Source: Acidovorax sp. NCPPB 4044 (GTDB taxonomy: Bacteria > Pseudomonadota > Gammaproteobacteria > Burkholderiales > Burkholderiaceae_C). Taken from it: a stretch of DNA of 64,000 nucleotides. How positions within the stretch are numbered: position 1 is the first letter of the stretch; each line of letters begins with the position of its first letter. The position numbers and the translations under genes are program-made. Under the pieces are notes generated by a model. That model was not told the origin of the DNA. It saw only the letters and a list, made by a program, of their open reading frames with translations, and searched no databases. Where the stretch lies: positions 2,076,001 through 2,140,000 of the forward strand of contig NZ_JAMCOS010000001.1 of assembly GCF_028069655.1 (NCBI RefSeq). Direction: 5' to 3'. This document shows positions 49,364-60,500 of this stretch, piece by piece.

Positions 49364-49702
49364 ATGAAACAAGCTAACCAATTTCTGGCTGCAGCGCTGC
49401 TGTCGCTGGCGACGCTGGTTCCTGTGACCAGTATGGCCCAGGCTACCCCTGAGCCCAGCAAATCCGCTGCTGCTGCGGCATCCATGACCGATGGTGAAGT
49501 GCGCAAGATCGACAAGGATGCGGGCAAGATCACCATCAAGCATGGGGACATCAAACACCTGGAAATGCCTGGCATGACCATGGTGTTCGCCGCCAAGGAC
49601 AAGGCCTTGCTCGACAAGGCGAAGGTCGGTGACAAGATCCAGTTCATGGTGGTGAGCGAGAACGGGAAGATGGTGGTCACCGCCATCGAACCTGCCAAGT
49701 AA
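49364..49702 (+). CDS. cusF: CusF-like periplasmic copper chaperone
   Basis: 112-residue protein with a signal peptide (AAALLSLATLVPVTSMA) and a CusF OB fold. IKHLEMPGMTMVF holds the Met/Met ligands, though the Trp of E. coli CusF is not evident in this motif (compare [10 protein letters not shown] in the cusB fusion). It would deliver Cu(I)/Ag(I) to the Cus pump. AAAGGAG precedes ATG 49364. Confidence 0.9.
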   Translation: MKQANQFLAAALLSLATLVPVTSMAQATPEPSKSAAAAASMTDGEVRKIDKDAGKITIKHGDIKHLEMPGMTMVFAAKDKALLDKAKVGDKIQFMVVSENGKMVVTAIEPAK

Positions 49703-49764
49703 GCGGCTCGCGCCCCGCGATCGGACCGTTATCAGTTCATCCATCAATTCACAAAGGAAAAATC

Positions 49765-50058
49765 ATGAAAACTCTTCTTGTTACCCTCGCCCTGACCGCC
49801 GCATCCTCTGCGTTCGCAGCTGGCGACACCCAGGAAGCCACGCCATACACCAACTCCAAGGCCCAGGCCCATGGTGAAGATCACAAGAAGGCTCGCCCAG
49901 CCGTGCCGGTCAAGCGTGCCAACGATGGAAGCACCGCCCGTGGTGAAGGTTCCGGTGTGGCGACAACCAACAAGGCCGAATCGCGCGGGCAGGAGAAGGC
50001 TGCCGCACGCGAAGCCATGCCCCACAAGGAAGCCACTCCGGGTTCTACGCCCAAGTGA
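49765..50058 (+). CDS. Small exported hypothetical protein
   Basis: 97-residue protein with a signal peptide (LLVTLALTAASSAFA). The mature part is polar, rich in Ala, Lys, Glu and Gly, with no Cys, and appears unstructured. It is the last gene of the copper operon before a terminator. No function can be proposed. Confidence 0.7.
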   Translation: MKTLLVTLALTAASSAFAAGDTQEATPYTNSKAQAHGEDHKKARPAVPVKRANDGSTARGEGSGVATTNKAESRGQEKAAAREAMPHKEATPGSTPK

Positions 50059-50214
50059 CAAGCATGGGTATGCCCTCTTTGTTTGGTCCGGTGGGATTGA
50101 TCAACGCCGGATCCACACAGCTGGGCTATCGCCGGTCCCGTGGCTAGCGTGCTATGCACACAACGCAAAACCAGTCGCGATGGCTTTGTGGCTGGATCAC
50201 CTGAAGCGCGAGGA

Positions 50215-50240
50215 AAAAAGCCGACGCAAGTCGGCTTTTT
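50215..50240 (+). terminator. Rho-independent terminator
   Basis: AAAAAGCCGAC / loop GCAA / GTCGGCTTTTT forms a perfect stem with a T-tail. The A- and T-tracts make it bidirectional. It closes the copper operon ending at 50058. Confidence 0.85.
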
Positions 50241-50445
50241 CGTTCCAAGGGAAATTTTGCGAAGGTAACTCTGTGTTGATGGATCAAACCTCTACTGCGG
50301 CTGTCTCAATAGTCCCCGCGTCACGCGAACTCCCGGGCACAAGCGCAGGGGAAGGAGCACAGAAAATCATGACTCCTATAGGCGGCCGCCCAAGCACGGC
50401 CGCCTGCAGCAGCCGCTTCATGTGGACGGCTCCTGGCTATCCAGG
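50241..50445. other. Gap between the copper operon and cueR
   Basis: No gene is recognised in these 205 bp; they separate converging units. Confidence 0.5.
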
Positions 50446-51006
50446 TCAGTGCGCGCCTCGATGCACATGTACGCCGCGCATCCATGTCATGAGATCCAAA
50501 TGACTGGTTGTCGGCTTGTTGGCTACCTCAGAGTGAGCGGGGGTGGCCTTGGCACCGCGACGCTTCGGTTTGACAAAGCTCGCACTGTGCTTGGGGGCAG
50601 AGGGACTGTCCGCAGCGAGGGTTTCCAGGATCGCGCAATGGGCATGATCGTCGCCTGCGCACACAGAAACCAACTGCTCCAAAGCCGATTTCATCTCGAC
50701 AATTTCCCGTAGCTTTTCCTCCAGATCTGCCAGATGGCGCTCGGCAATCGCTTTCACCTGACGACTGGTGCGGTGGGTGTCGCCCCATTGGCCAATCAGC
50801 TCTGCAATCTGGGGCATGGAGAAGCCGAGGCGGCGCGACTGCCGGATGAAGCGCAGTACCGAGACTTCACGTTCACCGTATTTTCGATAGCCGGCCTCGC
50901 TGCGTTCGGCTTCCGGCAACAAACCTGTTTGCTCGTAGTGGCGGATCATCTTGGCCGATACGCCTGCCGCCTTGGCTGCATCGCCGATGTTCATGAGTGT
51001 GGTCAT
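50446..51006 (-). CDS. cueR: Cu(I)-responsive MerR-family regulator CueR
   Basis: 186-residue MerR-family protein. The winged HTH is MNIGDAAKAAGVSAKMIRHYEQTGLLP, and the metal loop carries VCAGDDHAHC, which matches the two-Cys site of CueR. ATG 51006 follows CAGGAG. The C-terminal tail of about 50 residues is longer than in E. coli CueR (135 residues) and lysine-rich. It is co-directional with copZ and probably forms a copZ-cueR operon. Confidence 0.9.
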   Translation of the reverse strand: MTTLMNIGDAAKAAGVSAKMIRHYEQTGLLPEAERSEAGYRKYGEREVSVLRFIRQSRRLGFSMPQIAELIGQWGDTHRTSRQVKAIAERHLADLEEKLREIVEMKSALEQLVSVCAGDDHAHCAILETLAADSPSAPKHSASFVKPKRRGAKATPAHSEVANKPTTSHLDLMTWMRGVHVHRGAH

Positions 51007-51107
51007 GGATGCTCCTGTGCAAAGGAATAACACGGTAGCAAGGACTTTCGTCCTTACCACCGTGTCAATGTCAAGCGCTCTGAATATTGGCGTCTGTAAA
51101 GCCTAGA

Positions 51108-51299
51108 TCAGGCGGGCGGATATCCAGCTTCGGTCAGTGCCTCGACCAGTGTCTTGCGATCTTCCGCACTTTGCACAATGACCATGCGTTTGGACATGTC
51201 CACCTGCACTTTGCATTCAGGGTCTGTCATCTGAAGCGTCTGGCTCACCATCCCCGCGCAGTGTCCGCAGGTCATGTCGGGGAGTTGGAATTCATGCAT
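51108..51299 (-). CDS. copZ: Copper chaperone CopZ
   Basis: 63-residue single HMA domain with MTCGHC (residues 9-14). It delivers Cu(I) to CopA and CueR in the cytosol. It is divergent from copA and is preceded by a CueR-type promoter at 51333-51363. Confidence 0.92.
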   Translation of the reverse strand: MHEFQLPDMTCGHCAGMVSQTLQMTDPECKVQVDMSKRMVIVQSAEDRKTLVEALTEAGYPPA

Positions 51300-51332
51300 T
51301 TTTCACCTCTTGGAAAAAGTTAAGAGGCTTTC

Positions 51333-51363
51333 AGTCTCCGGTCTGCCACTGGGGCAAGGTCAA
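51333..51363 (-). promoter_or_regulatory. CueR-type promoter of copZ
   Basis: On the minus strand, TTGACC (51363-51358) and GAGACT (51338-51333) flank a 19-bp spacer with the dyad TGCC-N5-GGCA (51344-51356). Elongated spacing plus a central dyad is the signature of CueR-activated promoters. Confidence 0.65.
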
Positions 51364-51481
51364 GTGACCAGATAGATATCCAATCAGGAGCGCCGCCTCG
51401 CTTGCGTCTCCCATCGTGTCAACCCTGAAAGTTCGAACTCTGCCGGTTAACGCCGAAGTTGAACACCACATGGAGATTGCT

Positions 51482-53890
51482 ATGAATACCACTGCCCATG
51501 AAGCGGGGCCGTCCGCCTCACTATCGATCGCACACCTGAATCTTCCGATACTTGGCATGACCTGCGGCTCTTGCGTTGGACGCGTTGAAAAGGCCCTCAA
51601 AGCCGTCCCTGGGGTCCGCGAGGTGACCGTGAATATTGCTACTGAACGCGCCTCCGTGGTTGCCGCATCTACGGTGCCAGTCCCGGCCTTGGCTGCGGCT
51701 GTCGAAAAGGCTGGATACGCAGTGGCGGAAGAGTCCGTGGAGCTGCTGATCGATGGGATGACCTGCGCGTCGTGCGTGGGACGTGTCGAAAAAGCGCTGA
51801 AGGGTGTACCGGGCGTCAAGCACGCGGAAGTCAATCTAGCCACGGAGCGTGCGCAGGTTCGTTTCGATGCAGGATTGCCTCCCGAACGTCTGGTAGCCGC
51901 CGTTGTAAAGGCGGGCTATGAGGCACAGGTTGCGGACACGAACACTCCCACCGAACACGACAAGCAGTCGGCGCCCTGGTGGCCTGTCGCTCTGGCCGCT
52001 GGTCTGTCCTTCCCCCTGGTATTGCCCATGCTTGGCATGCTGTTCGGTCTAGACTGGACGCTCAACGGCTGGATTCAACTGGCCCTGGCCACGCCTGTGC
52101 AGTTCTGGCTGGGCGCGAGGTTCTACCGCGCTGGCTGGAAGGCTCTTCGTGCAGGCGCAGGCAACATGGATCTGCTGGTCGCATTGGGTACGTCGGCCGG
52201 GTACGGCTTGAGCTTGTACCTGCTGTTCAAGCACGCTGAGCACGGCACGCCCCACCTGTACTTTGAAGCCTCCGCTGTCATCGTCACGCTAGTCCTTCTC
52301 GGGAAGTGGCTGGAAGCCCGAGCCAAGCGGCAAACCACAGAAGCGATCCGGGCGCTGCATGCGCTGCGCCCAGAAGTTGCACGCGTGCGCACTGATGACG
52401 GCGACGTCGATCTACCGCTTTCACGCGTGAAAGTAGGTGATACGGTGGTTGTCCGCCCAGGGGAGAGAGTCCCGGTAGACGGCTCGGTGATCGAAGGCGC
52501 CAGCCAGGTGGATGAGTCATTGATCACCGGGGAGAGCCTGCCTGTGGCGAAGCATGTCGGCGACAAAGTGACGGGGGGCGCCGTGAATGCGGAGGGCTTG
52601 CTGCTGGTACGGACGACTGCCATTGGCGCAGAGTCAACCCTGTCGCGCATCGTGCGAATGGTTGAGTCGGCGCAGGCAAAGAAGGCCCCCATCCAACGAA
52701 TAGTGGATGAAGTCAGTGCTGTCTTCGTGCCTGTCGTGCTCGGTCTTGCTGCCATCACACTGATGGGCTGGGGCTTCGCTACAGGCAACTGGGAGCAGGC
52801 GATCCTCAATGCTGTTGCGGTACTTGTGATCGCATGCCCTTGTGCGCTGGGCTTGGCAACTCCCACCGCAATCATGGCGGGCACTGGCGTAGCAGCACGC
52901 CACGGCATTCTGATCAAGGATGCAGAAGCGCTGGAGGTTGCCCACCGCATCGACACCGTGGCATTCGACAAGACCGGCACCCTGACCGAGGGGAAGCCCA
53001 CTTTGACGGCTGCGATGCCTGCAGAAGGCCTCCAGGATCAGTTGCTTCCGTTTGCTGCGGCCATTCAGAACGGCAGCGAGCATCCACTGGCAAAGGCCGT
53101 GATGGACGCTGCACGCACCCAGGGTGTGACCGTTCCTCGTGCCACTGAGGTCACAGCGGTCGCTGGCAGAGGCATGTCTGCTGTCATCAAAGGACGCCAG
53201 ATCCGCCTCGGGAGTACACGTTACATGGAGGAGTTGGGTGTCAACACGGCCAGTCTGACCGGGGCTGCAGCGCAGATGCAGCAAGAGGGCCGCACTGTAT
53301 CTTGGTTGGCGGACGTGACCGATGCGCCAGAAGTGATGGGACTATTGGCATTTGGAGACACAGTGAAGCCCAGCTCACAACAGGCCATTGCCCAACTGCA
53401 TGCTCTGGGCACCCAGACCGTCCTGGTCACCGGAGACAACAAGGGAAGCGCAGGCGCAGTAGCCCGCGCGTTGGGCATCGATCAGGTTCGTGCCGATGTG
53501 CTGCCGGAAGGCAAGGCGGATATCGTGGCCCAGCTCAAGTCAGGTGGCAGGCATGTTGCAATGGTGGGCGACGGAATCAATGACGCGCCTGCTCTGGCGG
53601 CAGCGAACGTGGGAATTGCCATGTCCACGGGCACCGACGTGGCCATGCATGCTGCGGGGATCACGCTGATGCGTGGTGACCCTGCGTTGATCGCAGATGC
53701 CATCGACATCTCCCGGCGCACGTACGCAAAGATCCGTCAGAACCTTTTCTGGGCATTCGCGTACAACGTGGTCGGGATCCCCTTGGCTGCATTTGGCCTG
53801 TTGAATCCCATGGTGGCGGGAGCAGCTATGGCCCTCAGCAGCGTGAGTGTGGTGACCAATGCGTTGCTGCTGCGTTCTTGGAAGCCTTGA
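51482..53890 (+). CDS. copA: Cu(I)-exporting P1B-type ATPase CopA
   Basis: 802-residue ATPase with two N-terminal HMA domains ([15 protein letters not shown] and [15 protein letters not shown]), eight helices, the transport CPC near residue 452, phosphorylated Asp496 in DKTGT, and GDGINDAPA. It exports Cu(I) from cytosol to periplasm. ATG 51482 is chosen because GGAGA precedes it; the upstream frame from 51416 adds an untypical extension. It is divergent from copZ-cueR. It complements the YHS-type ATPase at 31277. Confidence 0.96.
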   Translation: MNTTAHEAGPSASLSIAHLNLPILGMTCGSCVGRVEKALKAVPGVREVTVNIATERASVVAASTVPVPALAAAVEKAGYAVAEESVELLIDGMTCASCVGRVEKALKGVPGVKHAEVNLATERAQVRFDAGLPPERLVAAVVKAGYEAQVADTNTPTEHDKQSAPWWPVALAAGLSFPLVLPMLGMLFGLDWTLNGWIQLALATPVQFWLGARFYRAGWKALRAGAGNMDLLVALGTSAGYGLSLYLLFKHAEHGTPHLYFEASAVIVTLVLLGKWLEARAKRQTTEAIRALHALRPEVARVRTDDGDVDLPLSRVKVGDTVVVRPGERVPVDGSVIEGASQVDESLITGESLPVAKHVGDKVTGGAVNAEGLLLVRTTAIGAESTLSRIVRMVESAQAKKAPIQRIVDEVSAVFVPVVLGLAAITLMGWGFATGNWEQAILNAVAVLVIACPCALGLATPTAIMAGTGVAARHGILIKDAEALEVAHRIDTVAFDKTGTLTEGKPTLTAAMPAEGLQDQLLPFAAAIQNGSEHPLAKAVMDAARTQGVTVPRATEVTAVAGRGMSAVIKGRQIRLGSTRYMEELGVNTASLTGAAAQMQQEGRTVSWLADVTDAPEVMGLLAFGDTVKPSSQQAIAQLHALGTQTVLVTGDNKGSAGAVARALGIDQVRADVLPEGKADIVAQLKSGGRHVAMVGDGINDAPALAAANVGIAMSTGTDVAMHAAGITLMRGDPALIADAIDISRRTYAKIRQNLFWAFAYNVVGIPLAAFGLLNPMVAGAAMALSSVSVVTNALLLRSWKP

Positions 53891-54084
53891 GGACGGAGAT
53901 ACCGTGAACTTCAGAGCGGTGGCTGGGACGACAAATCTTTCAGAATCGTAATCTTGGCGCCACGTCACCGTTGCCACGTGTCTTCTAGAATCCCCTCGGA
54001 CTTGAAAAATTCACCCGTCAAGTTATCGCCCCCGTGCGTCATTCTCAGCACGGGTCGTCTGAAAGCGCATGCTAGACTTTGTAT

Positions 54085-54444
54085 ATGGGTCGTTGGTTCG
54101 CCACACTGTTGCTCGTTTTGCTACCGTTCCAGTTCAGCTGGGCTGCGGTGGCGACCTATTGCATGCATGAGCGCGCGCCTGCCCAGTCACAGCACGTGGG
54201 CCATCACGAGCACAATCACGAAGCTTCAAACTTGCCAGGCAAGGCAGACGACGGTCTTCAGGCATCAGACACCTTCGATGTGGACTGCTGCCTCTGCCAC
54301 GGGCTGGGCATTGGCGTCACGCACTTGCTGGCAGGTCAGGCGGCGACCTCCAATCAATCCAGTGTCACGGTCCGTGCCGCTTTTCCCCTGACGGGCGTAG
54401 CGGCTGTACCTCCGGACCGCCCTCAGTGGCTTTCCCTCGCCTGA
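54085..54444 (+). CDS. czcI: CzcI-like small periplasmic protein
   Basis: 119-residue protein. The N-terminus MGRWFATLLLVLLPFQFSWAAVATYCMHE, followed by a His-rich segment (HVGHHEHNHE), is characteristic of CzcI, found upstream of czcCBA in Cupriavidus and relatives. A CCLCHG motif follows. It is thought to modulate Czc expression. It precedes czcC by about 150 bp. Confidence 0.88.
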   Translation: MGRWFATLLLVLLPFQFSWAAVATYCMHERAPAQSQHVGHHEHNHEASNLPGKADDGLQASDTFDVDCCLCHGLGIGVTHLLAGQAATSNQSSVTVRAAFPLTGVAAVPPDRPQWLSLA

Positions 54445-54597
54445 TCGGCGGGGGCAACTACTTTTTTGCTTCAGTCATCTGCATCTGCTCGCTGAGAGCA
54501 GGCGCCATAGCGTGCGCTGTATGTATTTGACCGGTCGTCTGGAAGCCCAGGCGCCGCCCCGCCGATTCCTGTGTGTTCGTCATCACTGGAGAATCGG

Positions 54598-55956
54598 ATG
54601 TTCAAGGGTTCCTACATTCAAAAACAACTCGGCGCGCAATGCCGCCGAAAAAAAACCGTTCGTGCGATCAGCACCTCACTACTGCTGCTGATCACTACGA
54701 GTGGAGCTATCGCTCAGACTCTTGGCCAAGCTCCGCCTGCAGGTCAGATTCACGCAGTCGCTGGAGCTGCAGCGCTGAGTGCGCCACCGCTTTCGCTGAC
54801 GCAGGCACTCGCGCAGGCGTTGGAGAACAACCCAGAGGTCGCAGCGGCCCTGCGTCAAGTACAGGCTGCTGAGGGGCAGGTCTTGCAAGGACAGGCGCGT
54901 CCCAATCCGGAGTTGGCTTACTCGCTTGAAGATACTCGCACACAGTCGCGTGCGCAGAGCTGGCAAATCAACTTGCCAATCGAACTTGGAGGCAAACGCG
55001 CAGCACGGACGAAGGCTGCGGAGAAGGCGCGTGAGCAGGCCCAGGTGGACCTGGATGAGGTCAAGGCAACAGTTCGTGCCCATGTCGTCGCCGCCTACTT
55101 TGATGCACTCAATGCTCAGGAGCGCCGAATTCTGGCCAATGAGAGCGTTTTGTTGGCAAAAGCAACCACGGAGAACGTTGGGAAGCGGGTCGCTGCCGGC
55201 AAAGTCTCACCCGTGGAAGAGACCAAGGCCAAAGTTGCGGAGGCTAGCGTGCGGGTCGAGCTGGTCCAGGCTGCGAGCGAGGAGCGTAACGCGCAGACGC
55301 GATTGCTGGCTTTGCTTGGCAAGACAGACCCGGTACCTCTTGTTCTGGATGGCAAAGCGGATCAAGTGCCCGCGGTTCCTGCAACTGCCGATCTTCTAAC
55401 GCTTGCTGCGTCTTCCCCAGCTTTAGTGCGGGCGCGCCTGGAGGTGGATCGTCGCCGCGCGCTTACCGCTGTGGAGAAAAGCAAGAGTGTGCCTGACCTT
55501 ACCGTGAGCGTCGGCGTCAAGCGCAGCAACGAAACTCAACGCAATGTGGCGCTTCTGGGGTTCTCAGTACCTCTACCAGTGTTTGACCGCAACCAAGGCA
55601 ATCTGCTTGAAGCCTTGAAGTTGGAGGACAAGGCACAAGACGACCTGAGGGCTACCACCATTCGCGTCCAAAGCGAGATTTCTCAGGCTAGAGAAAAGAT
55701 CGCGGCCATCACTGTCGAGGTTCAGGCGCTGGAACGAGAGGTTCTTCCAGGTGCCAGGTCAGCGTACGACGCGGCGATCACCGGCTTCGAGAACGGGAAG
55801 TTCAACTTCCTGGAAGTGCTGGACGCACAACGAACCTACCTTGCATCCAAGTCCCAGTACCTAAAGGCCGTCGCGGAAGCTCATCGCGCAGCTGCAGACA
55901 TCGCACGCCTTACGGGCAATCCCACTTTCAACGGCCAGAGCGCGCCTCTGAACTGA
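54598..55956 (+). CDS. czcC: Cobalt-zinc-cadmium efflux outer-membrane protein CzcC
   Basis: 452-residue TolC-family protein. The signal peptide is STSLLLLITTSGAIAQ, and two repeated halves with long helices follow (NPELAYSLEDTRTQSRAQSWQ and FSVPLPVFDRNQGN). ATG 54598 gives MFKGSY, with no strong alternative. It forms the exit channel of the CzcCBA pump and is followed 7 bp later by czcB. Confidence 0.93.
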   Translation: MFKGSYIQKQLGAQCRRKKTVRAISTSLLLLITTSGAIAQTLGQAPPAGQIHAVAGAAALSAPPLSLTQALAQALENNPEVAAALRQVQAAEGQVLQGQARPNPELAYSLEDTRTQSRAQSWQINLPIELGGKRAARTKAAEKAREQAQVDLDEVKATVRAHVVAAYFDALNAQERRILANESVLLAKATTENVGKRVAAGKVSPVEETKAKVAEASVRVELVQAASEERNAQTRLLALLGKTDPVPLVLDGKADQVPAVPATADLLTLAASSPALVRARLEVDRRRALTAVEKSKSVPDLTVSVGVKRSNETQRNVALLGFSVPLPVFDRNQGNLLEALKLEDKAQDDLRATTIRVQSEISQAREKIAAITVEVQALEREVLPGARSAYDAAITGFENGKFNFLEVLDAQRTYLASKSQYLKAVAEAHRAAADIARLTGNPTFNGQSAPLN

Positions 55957-55963
55957 GAACATC

Positions 55964-57559
55964 ATGAACAGCAGCACAACCAGTATCAGCAAAAAGCACC
56001 TCATTGCCATCGCGGTCGTTATCGCCATGGGGGTTGGTGCGGGAGCCTTCATCTTGAAGAGCGGCAAGCCCAGCACAGCGGGCGGTGATGGCCATGGACA
56101 TGGAGCACACGCGGAGGAGAAAGGCCATGGCGATGGTGAGCATCATGGAAAAGGTGGAGGTGATGGACACGGCCATGACAAAGGCCATGAGGATGGAGAG
56201 CACCACGAGGAGAGCCAGGCCAAGGGACCGAACGGCGGAAGCCTCTTCAAGGAAGGCGATTTCAGCCTGGAGGCGTTGCTCGTGGAAGACGGCGGGGAAC
56301 CTCGGCTGCGCATCTGGATGTCCGACAAGGACAAATCGTTGCCTGCCGGGACTGCATCTGTTTCGGCAACGATCACTCGCCTGACGCAGGAAACACAAAA
56401 ACTGACATTCACTCCTGAAAAAGGAAGTTGGGTGAGTCGGGAGGTGGTTGCAGAGCCGCATGCGTTCGAGATCGAAATCATTGCCCAGACGGCTACCGAA
56501 CCGTTCATGTTCGTCATGAGCAAAGAAGAAGGCAAGGTCGAACTCACTGATGCCCAGATCAAAGCCGCCGCGATCGGAGTGGACACTGCCTCGGCAGCTA
56601 CCATCAAAACGGCATTGCTGCTGCCGGGCGAAATCCGCCTCAATGAGGACCGGACATCGCATGTGGTCCCACGCCTGGCAGGCGTGGTGGAAAGCGTCAG
56701 CGCTAATCTGGGCCAGGTCGTCAAGAAGGGGCAGATCCTGGCCGCGATCGCCAGCCCTATGGCTTCCGAGCAACGCAGCGAACTGCAGACCGCTCAGAAA
56801 CGCCTGGCTTTGGCCAAAACAACGTATGACCGCGAGAAGAAGCTCTGGGAGCAGAAAGTCTCGGCTGAACAGGACTACCTCCAGGCCAAGCAGGCCTTGA
56901 GCGAGGCCGAAGTTGCTGTTGCCAACGCCCATCAGAAGTTGGGCGCGCTCGGCCTCTCGGGATCCTCCGCTTCCGGGCTCAATCGGCTCGAACTGCGGGC
57001 GCCTTTCGATGGCGTCGTCATCGAGAAGCACATCAGCCTGGGCGAGGCGGTCAAGGAAGACGCGGCCGTCTTCACGATCTCTGATCTCAGCAAGGTGTGG
57101 GCCGAAATCAATGTTCCAGCCAAAGACATATCACAAGTGCGGGTCGGAGAAAGGGTGACCATCAAGGCCACAGCGTTTGATGCGTCCGCCACGGGCACTG
57201 TGGCCTTTGTCGGCGCGCTCATTGGCGAGCAGACGCGCACCGCCAAGGCGCGTGTCGTACTGGACAACCCCAAGGGTGCCTGGCGTCCGGGACTTTTTGT
57301 CAACGTGGAGGTCGTATCCGAAGAAGCCTCGATCCCTGTGACGATCTCTGCGGATGCGGTTCAAAGCATCGGCGAAAAGCCCGTGGTGTTTCTTAAGGTC
57401 AACGGCGGCTTCATCGCTCAGCCAGTGCAGTTGGGTCGCAGCGATGGCAAGCGGGTCGAGGTCGTCCGGGGCCTGAAGGCCGGTATGCCTTACGCGGCAG
57501 CAGGCAGTTTTGTCGTTAAGTCCGAACTCGGCAAGGGATCAGCCGAACACACGCACTGA
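55964..57559 (+). CDS. czcB: CzcB periplasmic adaptor with His-rich region
   Basis: 531-residue membrane-fusion protein. The N-terminal anchor (IAIAVVIAMGVGAGAFIL) is followed by a strongly His-rich zinc-binding stretch (residues about 40-85, repeated HGHG, GEHH and DGHGHDKGH). Then come a metal-binding domain (NGGSLFKEGDF), a coiled hairpin (residues about 265-330) and lipoyl and beta-barrel domains. It links CzcA and CzcC. Confidence 0.95.
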   Translation: MNSSTTSISKKHLIAIAVVIAMGVGAGAFILKSGKPSTAGGDGHGHGAHAEEKGHGDGEHHGKGGGDGHGHDKGHEDGEHHEESQAKGPNGGSLFKEGDFSLEALLVEDGGEPRLRIWMSDKDKSLPAGTASVSATITRLTQETQKLTFTPEKGSWVSREVVAEPHAFEIEIIAQTATEPFMFVMSKEEGKVELTDAQIKAAAIGVDTASAATIKTALLLPGEIRLNEDRTSHVVPRLAGVVESVSANLGQVVKKGQILAAIASPMASEQRSELQTAQKRLALAKTTYDREKKLWEQKVSAEQDYLQAKQALSEAEVAVANAHQKLGALGLSGSSASGLNRLELRAPFDGVVIEKHISLGEAVKEDAAVFTISDLSKVWAEINVPAKDISQVRVGERVTIKATAFDASATGTVAFVGALIGEQTRTAKARVVLDNPKGAWRPGLFVNVEVVSEEASIPVTISADAVQSIGEKPVVFLKVNGGFIAQPVQLGRSDGKRVEVVRGLKAGMPYAAAGSFVVKSELGKGSAEHTH

Positions 57560-57573
57560 CCCGGAGTTCCTCA

Positions 57574-60500
57574 ATGTTTGAAAAACTGATTCGATTCTCG
57601 ATCGAGCAACGGTGGTTGGTACTGCTTGCCGTACTAGCCATGGCAGCGCTGGGTGTCTTCAATTACCAGAAGCTGCCGATCGATGCGGTACCTGACATCA
57701 CGAATGTCCAGGTCCAGATCAACACGCAGGCGTCGGGCTACTCGCCGTTGGAGACCGAGCAGCGTGTGACCTACCCCATCGAGACAGTGATGGCAGGACT
57801 GCCCAACCTGGAGCAGACCCGCTCTCTCTCTCGCTACGGCCTGTCGCAGGTGACGGTGATCTTCAAGGACGGCACCGACATCTACTTCGCGCGTCAACTG
57901 GTCAATGAACGCATCCAGGAAGCGCGTGACCGGCTTCCGGCAGGCATCACGCCAGCAATGGGACCAATATCGACCGGATTGGGGGAAATCTACCTCTGGA
58001 CCGTGGAGACCAAGGACGGCGCGAAGAAACCGGACGGCACTCCCTACACCGCCACCGACCTGCGCGAAATCCAGGACTGGATCATCAAGCCTCAGTTGCG
58101 CAACGTGCCGGGTGTCACGGAAATCAATTCCATCGGCGGGTTTGCCAAGGAATACCAGATTGCACCGTCGCCCGAGCGCCTCGCATCGCTGGGCGTCACG
58201 CTGCAGGACATCGTCACGGCGATCGATCGCAACAACGGCAACGTTGGTGCTGGGTACATCGAAAAGCGTGGCGAGCAGTACCTCATCCGCGCGCCTGGCC
58301 AGGTCCGCACTCTGGAGGACATCGGAAACGTCATCCTGAGCAGCGCCAATGGCGTACCCGTGCGTATTCGCGATGTGGCGGAAGTAGGCATCGGACGCGA
58401 GCTTCGCACGGGCGCGGCGACCGACAATGGCAGAGAGGTCGTCCTAGGCACCGTATTCATGCTGATCGGCGAGAACAGCCGTACCGTGTCCCAGGCCGTG
58501 GACAAAAAAATGATCGAGGTCAACCGCAGCCTGCCCGAGGGCGTACACGCGGTGACGGTCTACGACCGCACGGTCCTAGTGGACAAAGCGATCAGCACCG
58601 TCAAGAAGAACCTCTTGGAAGGCGCGATCCTCGTGATCGTCATCCTGTTTCTTTTCCTGGGCAACATCCGGGCGGCCATCATCACGGCAACCGTCATTCC
58701 GCTGTCCATGCTCTTTACCTTCACCGGGATGGTGTCGTACAAGGTCAGTGCGAACCTAATGAGCCTGGGCGCGCTGGACTTCGGCATCATCATCGACGGC
58801 GCCGTGGTGATCGTGGAGAACTGTGTGCGTCGCCTCGCCCATGCGCAGGCGCACTATGGCCGACCGCTCACGCGAGCAGAGCGTTTCCACGAGGTTTTCC
58901 TGGCCTCCAAGGAATCGCGCCGTGCCTTGCTGTTCGGCCAGCTCATCATCATGGTGGTGTACCTGCCGATCTTTGCGCTCACCGGCGTGGAGGGCAAGAT
59001 GTTCCATCCAATGGCGTTCACCGTGGTGGCGGCCCTCGTCGGCGCGATGATTCTCTCGGTGACCTTCATTCCTGCGGCCGTCGCCCTGTTCATCGGCAAC
59101 AAGGTCAGCGAGAAAGAAAACTTCTTGCTGGGCGGTGCCAAGCGCCTGTACGCGCCCTTGCTCGATCGGGTGATGGGCGCCAAGGCGGTGGTCTTGAGCG
59201 TTGCTGCTGTAGCCGTGGTCCTGTGCGGGCTCATAGCAACACGCATGGGCAGCGAATTCGTACCCAACCTCAACGAGGGCGATTTCGCCATACAGGCACT
59301 GCGAATTCCGGGCACCAGCCTCTCGCAGTCGGTGGCCATGCAGCAGCAGATCGAGAAAACGCTCAAGGCGAAATTCCCAGAGATCGAGCGAATCTTTGCA
59401 CGCACGGGCACGGCAGAGATCGCGTCGGACCCCATGCCGCCCAACATCTCGGACGGCTACATCATGCTCAAACCGATGAGTGAGTGGCCTGAGCCCAGAA
59501 AAACCCGCGACGAACTACTCGCCGCTATTCAAGGGGTGATCGGGAAGATCCCCGGCAACAACTACGAGTTCTCGCAACCCATCCAGCTTCGCTTCAACGA
59601 ACTGATCTCAGGCGTGCGAAGCGATGTGGCGGTCAAGATCTTCGGCGACGACATGGACGTTTTGAACAAGACGGCCGAGGAAGTCTCTGCGATGCTGCAA
59701 AAGATCCAGGGTGCCTCGGAAGTGAAAGTCGAGCAGACGACGGGCCTGCCCATGCTCACGGTCAACATCGACCGCCAGAAGGCGGCCCGCTACGGCTTGA
59801 ACGTGGCCGACATCCAGGAGACCGTTGCGACGGCCATCGGGGGCCGGGAGGCGGGAACGCTGTTCGAGGGCGATCGGCGCTTTGACATTCTGGTGCGCCT
59901 GCCGGAGACGCTGCGCAACGATCTGGAGGGCATGAAGCGCCTGCCCATCCCACTTCCCCGATCGGCGTCGGGTACTGAGGCCCGTACCAACTTCATTCCG
60001 CTGGGCGAAGTCGCCAGCTTCGAGCTGGCACCCGGGCCTAACCAAGTGAGCCGGGAGAACGGCAAGCGGCGTATCGTGGTCAGCGCCAATGTGCGAGGCC
60101 GGGATGTCGGATCATTCGTCTCTGACGCGGAGCAAGGGCTCGCGCAGATCAAGATTCCTACCGGCTACTGGACAAGTTGGGGCGGTACGTTCGAAAACCT
60201 TCAGTCTGCCACCCGGCGTCTGCAGATCGTGGTGCCAGCATCCCTGCTGCTGGTCTTCGTGCTGCTGTTCGCCATGTTCGGCAATGTCAAGGACGGCCTG
60301 CTCGTATTCACTGGCATCCCCTTTGCTTTGACGGGCGGCATCCTGGCTCTCTGGCTGCGCGATATCCCGATGTCGATTTCCGCCGCCGTGGGATTCATCG
60401 CGCTGTCGGGCGTCGCTGTGCTGAACGGCCTAGTGATGATCTCGTACATCCGCAGCCTGCGAGAGGAAGGCGTCCCCCTGGACACTGCCATCCGTGAGGG